A DNA stretch of 64,000 nucleotides from Nitrobacter sp. 62-23 (GTDB lineage Bacteria; Pseudomonadota; Alphaproteobacteria; Rhizobiales; Xanthobacteraceae). A program made the position numbers and the translations under genes. Location: the NCBI RefSeq assembly GCF_001897285.1, contig NZ_MKSM01000104.1:1-64000 (forward strand), written 5' to 3'. The notes under the pieces are model-generated. The model was given only the letters and a program-made list of their open reading frames with translations. It was not told where the DNA came from and did no database searches. Of this stretch, positions 59,603-64,000 are shown piece by piece (the stretch's first letter is position 1; every line of letters starts with the position of its first letter).

Positions 59603-60562
59603 TTACCGCGGCTGGTTCGCGCGCGCGGCCTGCAACTTCGCAAAGTCCTCGCCTGCATGATGCGACGAGCGCGTCAGCGGACTCGCCGACACCATCAGAA
59701 AGCCCTTGGTGTAGGCGACGGTCTCGTAGGCGGAAAACTCCTCCGGTGTGACATAGCGCATCACGGCGTGATGCTTGCGGGTCGGCTGGAGGTATTGCCC
59801 GATGGTGAGAAAGTCGACGTCCGCCGAGCGCAGGTCGTCCATGACCTGCAGCACCTCATGCCGTTCCTCGCCGAGCCCGACCATGATCCCGGACTTGGTG
59901 AAGATCGTCGGATCGATCTCCTTCACTCGCTGCAAAAGGCGGATGGAGTGGAAATAGCGCGCGCCGGGTCGTACCGTCAGGTAGCGCGACGGCACGGTTT
60001 CCAGGTTGTGGTTGAAGACGTCGGGCTTGGCCGCAGCGACTGTCTCAAGCGCGCCGTCCTTGCGTAGAAAATCCGGCGTCAGGATTTCGATCGTCGTCGC
60101 GGGGCAGCGCTCGCGGATCGCGCGAATGGTCTGGGCAAAATGCTCCGCGCCGCCATCGTCGAGGTCGTCGCGATCGACAGAGGTGACGACGACGTGCGCA
60201 AGCCCCAGCTTGCGCGTCGCCTCGGCGACATATTCGGGTTCGGACGATTCAAGCGCGCCGGGCATTCCGGTCTTGACGTTGCAGAAAGCGCAGGCGCGCG
60301 TGCAGGTGTCGCCCATGATCATGAAGGTCGCGTGCTTCTTGTCCCAGCACTCACCGATGTTCGGGCAGCCGGCCTCCTCGCACACGGTAACGAGGCCGTT
60401 CTCCTTGACGATCCGGCGCGTATCCGCATAGCCGCGCGTGTTCGGCGCGCGCACGCGAATCCAGTCCGGCTTCGGCGGTGACGGCGCATCGGGCCGGTTG
60501 GCCTTTTCCGGATGGCGCGGCCGGACGGGATTGGCGGAAACGGTATCGAGGACGACGACCAT
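59603..60562 (-). CDS. lipA: lipoyl synthase
   Basis: A 319-residue radical-SAM enzyme that inserts sulfur into octanoyl groups placed by LipB. The auxiliary-cluster motif [12 protein letters not shown] is at ~62-73, and the radical-SAM motif CTRACAFC follows at ~87-94. The C-terminal serine ligand region is [10 protein letters not shown]-like (SPLTRSSHH). It precedes the ratA-like gene on the same strand. Confidence 0.96.
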   Translation of the reverse strand: MVVVLDTVSANPVRPRHPEKANRPDAPSPPKPDWIRVRAPNTRGYADTRRIVKENGLVTVCEEAGCPNIGECWDKKHATFMIMGDTCTRACAFCNVKTGMPGALESSEPEYVAEATRKLGLAHVVVTSVDRDDLDDGGAEHFAQTIRAIRERCPATTIEILTPDFLRKDGALETVAAAKPDVFNHNLETVPSRYLTVRPGARYFHSIRLLQRVKEIDPTIFTKSGIMVGLGEERHEVLQVMDDLRSADVDFLTIGQYLQPTRKHHAVMRYVTPEEFSAYETVAYTKGFLMVSASPLTRSSHHAGEDFAKLQAARANQPR

Positions 60563-60682
60563 GAATGATCCGTTGTACAGGAAACTTTAGGTAATCCGCC
60601 TGGCGCAGCACTGCAACCCGCTTCGCCAGATCGGTCTAATGTGTAACATATCCCACCGCGTACCGCCCGCCCCCATTGCCGC

Positions 60683-61312
60683 ATGAAAACAACTCCAAGC
60701 CCGACGACATTCGACAGCCCGAACCCGACTGCTCTCGGCAAGCTGCTCCATCGCTCGTTTTTCGGCCGCAGCGTTCATGAGGTCGCGCCCGAATTGATCG
60801 GCGCGACGCTGCTGGTGGACGGGGTCGGCGGCCTCATCGTCGAGGTGGAGGCCTACCATCACACCGAGCCGGCGGCACATTCCCATCGGGGACCGACGCC
60901 GCGGAACATGGTGATGTTCGGTCCGCCCGGCTTCGCCTATGTCTATCGCTCCTACGGCATCCACTGGTGCGTCAACTTCGTGTGCGAAAAGAACGGCTCG
61001 GCAGCCGCCGTTCTGATCCGCGCGCTGCAACCGACCCACGGCATTCCGGCGATGCGGCGGCGGCGCGGGCTGCACGACGAGCGCCTGCTGTGTTCAGGAC
61101 CGGGCAAGTTGTGCCAGGCGCTCGGCGTATCGATCGCGCACAATGCGCTGCCGCTCGACGCACCGCCGATCGCGGTCCATCAGCGCACAGCCGAGCTTGA
61201 AGTCGTCACCGGCGTGCGCATCGGCATCACGAAAGCCGCCGACCTGCCATGGCGATACGGATTGAAGGGCTCAAAATTTCTGAGCAAGCCGTTCAGGAAC
61301 GTTGCGTCCTGA
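60683..61312 (+). CDS. DNA-3-methyladenine glycosylase (AAG/MPG family)
   Basis: A 209-residue base-excision enzyme that removes alkylated purines. The catalytic Glu is in IVEVEAYHH (~53-61), and [20 protein letters not shown] is the conserved active-site stretch (~69-88). It is divergent from lipA. Its last 20 bp overlap the convergent MFS transporter gene. Confidence 0.94.
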   Translation: MKTTPSPTTFDSPNPTALGKLLHRSFFGRSVHEVAPELIGATLLVDGVGGLIVEVEAYHHTEPAAHSHRGPTPRNMVMFGPPGFAYVYRSYGIHWCVNFVCEKNGSAAAVLIRALQPTHGIPAMRRRRGLHDERLLCSGPGKLCQALGVSIAHNALPLDAPPIAVHQRTAELEVVTGVRIGITKAADLPWRYGLKGSKFLSKPFRNVAS

Positions 61313-62459
61313 GATCGATCATCAGCGGGAATACAATCATCGGCACGACGGCGAGGCCGATCGGCACGAACGCGAAAGCGGCGTTCCCGGTGAAATCCCA
61401 GACCATCCCGCTGACAATCGAGATCAGCATCGCGATGCCGTAACCGATCGTGAACATTCCCGCGGACATGCGCGGCACGTCCTCCGGCGCAACGAGCAGC
61501 GCCGGCAGCGTCAGCACAAGAGTCAGACCCACGGCGCAGGTGCAGCCGACCAGCGCGGCAGCGCCTACGATTCCCCACAAGCTCGTGGTGGTTGCGACGC
61601 CCAAAGCGCCCAACAGGCCGAGAACGCCGGTGAGGACGAGCGGCCACTTCCGCCGCTCCAGCCGGCCTGCGATGAGCATGAGGAGAATCGATCCAGGCAA
61701 CTGTCCGAGGTTGAGCGCAGACAGCGCCGGCCCGATCAGGTCGGTATGGCCGGTTTGCAGCAGCAGGCCGGGCAGGAATGCATTCGTGCAGAAATAAAGC
61801 TGGTTGTTCGCGCTGGCGACGAGGCCAACCTTCCAGAGCAGCGGATCGCGCCAGTCCGGCATCCAGCGGCCATGCCGCGCCGCCACGCCCTCCCCGCCTG
61901 GGCGTGCGATGAAGACAACCAGTGCGATCGCAACCGAAGCAAACGACCAGAGTCCGAGGCTCGCGCGCCACCCGCCTCCCAGCAAGGGGACGACGATTGC
62001 CGCGAATATGACGGGAAAGATTTCCCCGCACAGCAAGCCGTTTGTGTAAACGGCGGTGGCGAAACCGATCCGGTGAGGCACCCATTGCCGCACCAGCGGC
62101 GGCAGTGCCGGTTGCATCAGGGCCACGCCAGCCGCCATCACCGCGGTTGCGGCGAACAGCGTCATCGCATCGAGGGCGAAACCGCGCAGCGCCGACCCTG
62201 CGCTGGCGACCAGAAGGCCGACCACCAGCGCCTTGATGGCGCCGACGCGAGCGATCAGCAGCGATCCGGGGACCGCGATCAGCGCGAACAGGCTGACCGG
62301 AATGGCGTTGAGAATGCCGACCTCGGTTCCGGACAGCGCAAGATCCGAAATGATGGCCGCCAGCACCGGCGGCACCGCGAGGATCGTAAGCCGCAGTCCG
62401 ACGCCGCTAAGCCAGAGCAGGCTCAACGGGCGCAGCGACGACGACCGCGCTGCACTCAC
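61293..62459 (-). CDS. MFS transporter (CynX/NimT-like)
   Basis: A 388-residue protein with about twelve membrane helices. The short loop pattern and the segment [21 protein letters not shown] resemble the cyanate/nitroimidazole permease (CynX/NimT) group of the major facilitator superfamily. The substrate is not predictable. The start overlaps the valS stop by four bases (ATGA), so it is likely read from the valS transcript. It overlaps the convergent glycosylase gene by 20 bp. Confidence 0.85.
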   Translation of the reverse strand: MSAARSSSLRPLSLLWLSGVGLRLTILAVPPVLAAIISDLALSGTEVGILNAIPVSLFALIAVPGSLLIARVGAIKALVVGLLVASAGSALRGFALDAMTLFAATAVMAAGVALMQPALPPLVRQWVPHRIGFATAVYTNGLLCGEIFPVIFAAIVVPLLGGGWRASLGLWSFASVAIALVVFIARPGGEGVAARHGRWMPDWRDPLLWKVGLVASANNQLYFCTNAFLPGLLLQTGHTDLIGPALSALNLGQLPGSILLMLIAGRLERRKWPLVLTGVLGLLGALGVATTTSLWGIVGAAALVGCTCAVGLTLVLTLPALLVAPEDVPRMSAGMFTIGYGIAMLISIVSGMVWDFTGNAAFAFVPIGLAVVPMIVFPLMIDLRTQRS

Positions 62460-64000
62460 TCAGCGGCCTTCAAACGCTCCAGCGCCTCGACGAACTTCGC
62501 CTTGCGCGCAACTGCTGCTTCCCGCTTTTCCTTTTCATCCTCGACAATATCTTCGGGCGCGTTGGCGATGAAATTCTCATTGCCGAGCTTCAAGTCGACC
62601 CGCATGATATCGGCATCGGCCTTGGCGATCTCCTTCTCCAGACGTGACCGCTCGGCGGCGAGATCGATGACGCCCTTCAGCGGCAGCGCGGCGACTTCAC
62701 CGCGGATCAGCAGTTGCACCGAGCCAGCCGGCGGGCTTTCTACCGAGATCGTCCCCGATACTCTCGCCAATCGATTGAGCATGCTGTCCCAAGCTCGAGC
62801 TAACTCGAATGTCTTAGACGACGGCTTTATTAGCGCGAGTTGAACCATCGTTCTTGCTGGAACGTTCATCTCGGTGCGTATTGAGCGGATCTCTGTAATA
62901 AGATCAATTCCCCAGCCGATCTCGGCCTCCGCCGCGTCGTCGCGGAAATAAGGTTTCGACGGATTGGCAAGCGGCTCCGGCGCGGAATAGGGATCGCAGG
63001 CGACCGCCTCGAGCAGCGCCTGCTGCTGGTCGGTGAGTTCGGCCTTGACCGACCACGGAGACAGCGTCAGCAATTCTGTCCGCTCCGATGTCACCGCCCA
63101 CAACTCCTCGGTGATGAACGGCATGAACGGGTGCAAAAGTTTCAGGATTTCATCGCGCGCCCATGCGACCATGGCGCGGGTCTCCGACTTGGCGGGTCCG
63201 TCCTCGCCGATCAGAACAGGCTTTGCGAGTTCGAGATACCAGTCGCAATAGACGTTCCAGACAAAGCGGTAGATTTCACCGGCGGCGTCGTTGAAGCGAT
63301 AACCTTCAATGGCCGCGGTGACTTCGCTCGTGGCACGCGCGGTCTCGTGAACGATCCATCGGTTGAGCGTTTCCTTCGCGGCGGTGGGATCGAACCGAGC
63401 GGGAACGGCGCACTCGTTCATTTCCGCGAAGCGGCAGGCGTTCCAGAGCTTGGTCGCGAAATTGCGATAGCCTTCGACCCGCTGCGGCGACAGCTTGATA
63501 TCGCGGCCCTGCGCCGCCATCGCCGCGAGCGTGAAGCGCAGCGCATCGGCGCCGTATTTGTCGATCAGATGCAGTGGATCGATGACGTTGCCCTTCGACT
63601 TCGACATCTTCGCGCCGCTCTCGTCACGGACGAGCGCGTGAATGTAGACCGTGGGAAACGGCGCTTTCTTCATGAAATGGAAACCCATCATCATCATCCG
63701 GGCGACCCAGAAGAAGATGATGTCGAAACCGGTGACCAGCACGTTGGTCGGATAGTAGCGTTTCAACTCCGGCGTCGCGTCCGGCCAGCCGAGCGTCGAG
63801 AACGGCCACAGCGCCGAAGAGAACCAGGTGTCGAGCACATCCTCGTCGCGGGTGATGAAGCCATCGCGTTTTGCCGGATCGCTCGCCATTTCGGCGCCCT
63901 GCTCCGCGGTGATGACACCCTGTTCGACATAATAGCCGAGCGCATGGCCGACGGCTTCGTCCTCGGTCTCCGCGACGAAGACCTTGCCGTCCGGGCCATA
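62456..64000 (-). CDS. valS: valyl-tRNA synthetase, C-terminal part (cut by the window edge)
   Basis: About 514 residues of a class I synthetase enter from the right edge. Visible are part of the connective insertion and catalytic domain (DVLDTWFSSALWPFSTLGWPD, begins near 63835), the KMSKS loop in GAKMSKSKGN (~63590), the anticodon-binding domain and the C-terminal coiled coil (ERSRLEKEIAKADADIMRVDL). The start lies outside the window. It charges tRNA-Val. The stop overlaps the MFS gene start. Confidence 0.95.
   Translation of the reverse strand, partial: YGPDGKVFVAETEDEAVGHALGYYVEQGVITAEQGAEMASDPAKRDGFITRDEDVLDTWFSSALWPFSTLGWPDATPELKRYYPTNVLVTGFDIIFFWVARMMMMGFHFMKKAPFPTVYIHALVRDESGAKMSKSKGNVIDPLHLIDKYGADALRFTLAAMAAQGRDIKLSPQRVEGYRNFATKLWNACRFAEMNECAVPARFDPTAAKETLNRWIVHETARATSEVTAAIEGYRFNDAAGEIYRFVWNVYCDWYLELAKPVLIGEDGPAKSETRAMVAWARDEILKLLHPFMPFITEELWAVTSERTELLTLSPWSVKAELTDQQQALLEAVACDPYSAPEPLANPSKPYFRDDAAEAEIGWGIDLITEIRSIRTEMNVPARTMVQLALIKPSSKTFELARAWDSMLNRLARVSGTISVESPPAGSVQLLIRGEVAALPLKGVIDLAAERSRLEKEIAKADADIMRVDLKLGNENFIANAPEDIVEDEKEKREAAVARKAKFVEALERLKAAE

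Noticed and set aside
61302-62843. A 513-residue plus-strand open frame
   Set aside because: It is antisense to the MFS transporter and valS end; composition is typical of a shadow frame.

Overview
The window is a chromosomal segment of a high-GC alphaproteobacterium. The gene order dusB-ntrB-ntrC-ntrY-ntrX-dat-hfq-hflX, the fused ispDF next to dusB, and the intergenic repeats (GATCATG/CCGAAAAC palindromes and the 'TTTGACGCGTTTTC...CGAAAACGCTAT' family) point to the Bradyrhizobium/Nitrobacter/Rhodopseudomonas group (Nitrobacteraceae, formerly Bradyrhizobiaceae). I cannot fix the genus from sequence alone. No rRNA, CRISPR array, intact insertion sequence, integrase or phage gene was seen.

Layout. 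0-2.3 kb: epmA-epmB, the elongation factor P lysylation pair. 2.3-12.5 kb: a loosely packed accessory stretch of small secreted or membrane proteins (HdeD-like, PrsW-like, PAP2-like, collagen-like, small His-rich), tRNA-Arg, a TPR/beta-barrel outer-membrane protein and many intergenic repeats, including an 11-copy heptanucleotide repeat. 12.5-17.5 kb: CHASE2 adenylate cyclase, glutathione-dependent formaldehyde dehydrogenase with a cupin, and a 1-Cys peroxiredoxin. 17.8-22.1 kb: a propionyl-CoA carboxylase-type alpha subunit, acylphosphatase, lipB and a lone SpoA (FliN-like) protein. 22.3-23.7 kb: tRNA-Leu and tRNA-Ser bracket a NUDIX gene that lies between two diverged direct repeats. 24.1-32.4 kb: PilZ, RlpA and DacC, then the compact tmk-holB-metG-tatD-MBL run. 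MetRS carries a histone-H1-like Lys-rich tail of about 147 residues.

32.4-37.1 kb: an apparent operon of TRAP solute-binding protein, fused DctQM permease and acyl-CoA ligase, which suggests uptake plus CoA activation of one carboxylic acid. 37.5-43.4 kb: a czcCBA-type heavy-metal efflux operon with a small His/Cys protein upstream. 43.5-48.4 kb: queC, mazG, an aldehyde dehydrogenase, hflX and hfq. 48.6-57.1 kb: dat and the ntrBC/ntrYX nitrogen regulation cluster headed by dusB. 57.3-64 kb: ispDF, pncC, ratA-like, lipA, DNA-3-methyladenine glycosylase, an MFS transporter and the C-terminal two thirds or so of valS, cut by the window edge.

Most of the window is conserved housekeeping. The parts most worth a second look are the MetRS tail, the NUDIX cassette between tRNA-linked repeats, the heptanucleotide repeat upstream of the PAP2-like gene, the Slam-like TPR/barrel protein, the PAP2 protein with altered catalytic motifs, and the TRAP/acyl-CoA ligase operon.
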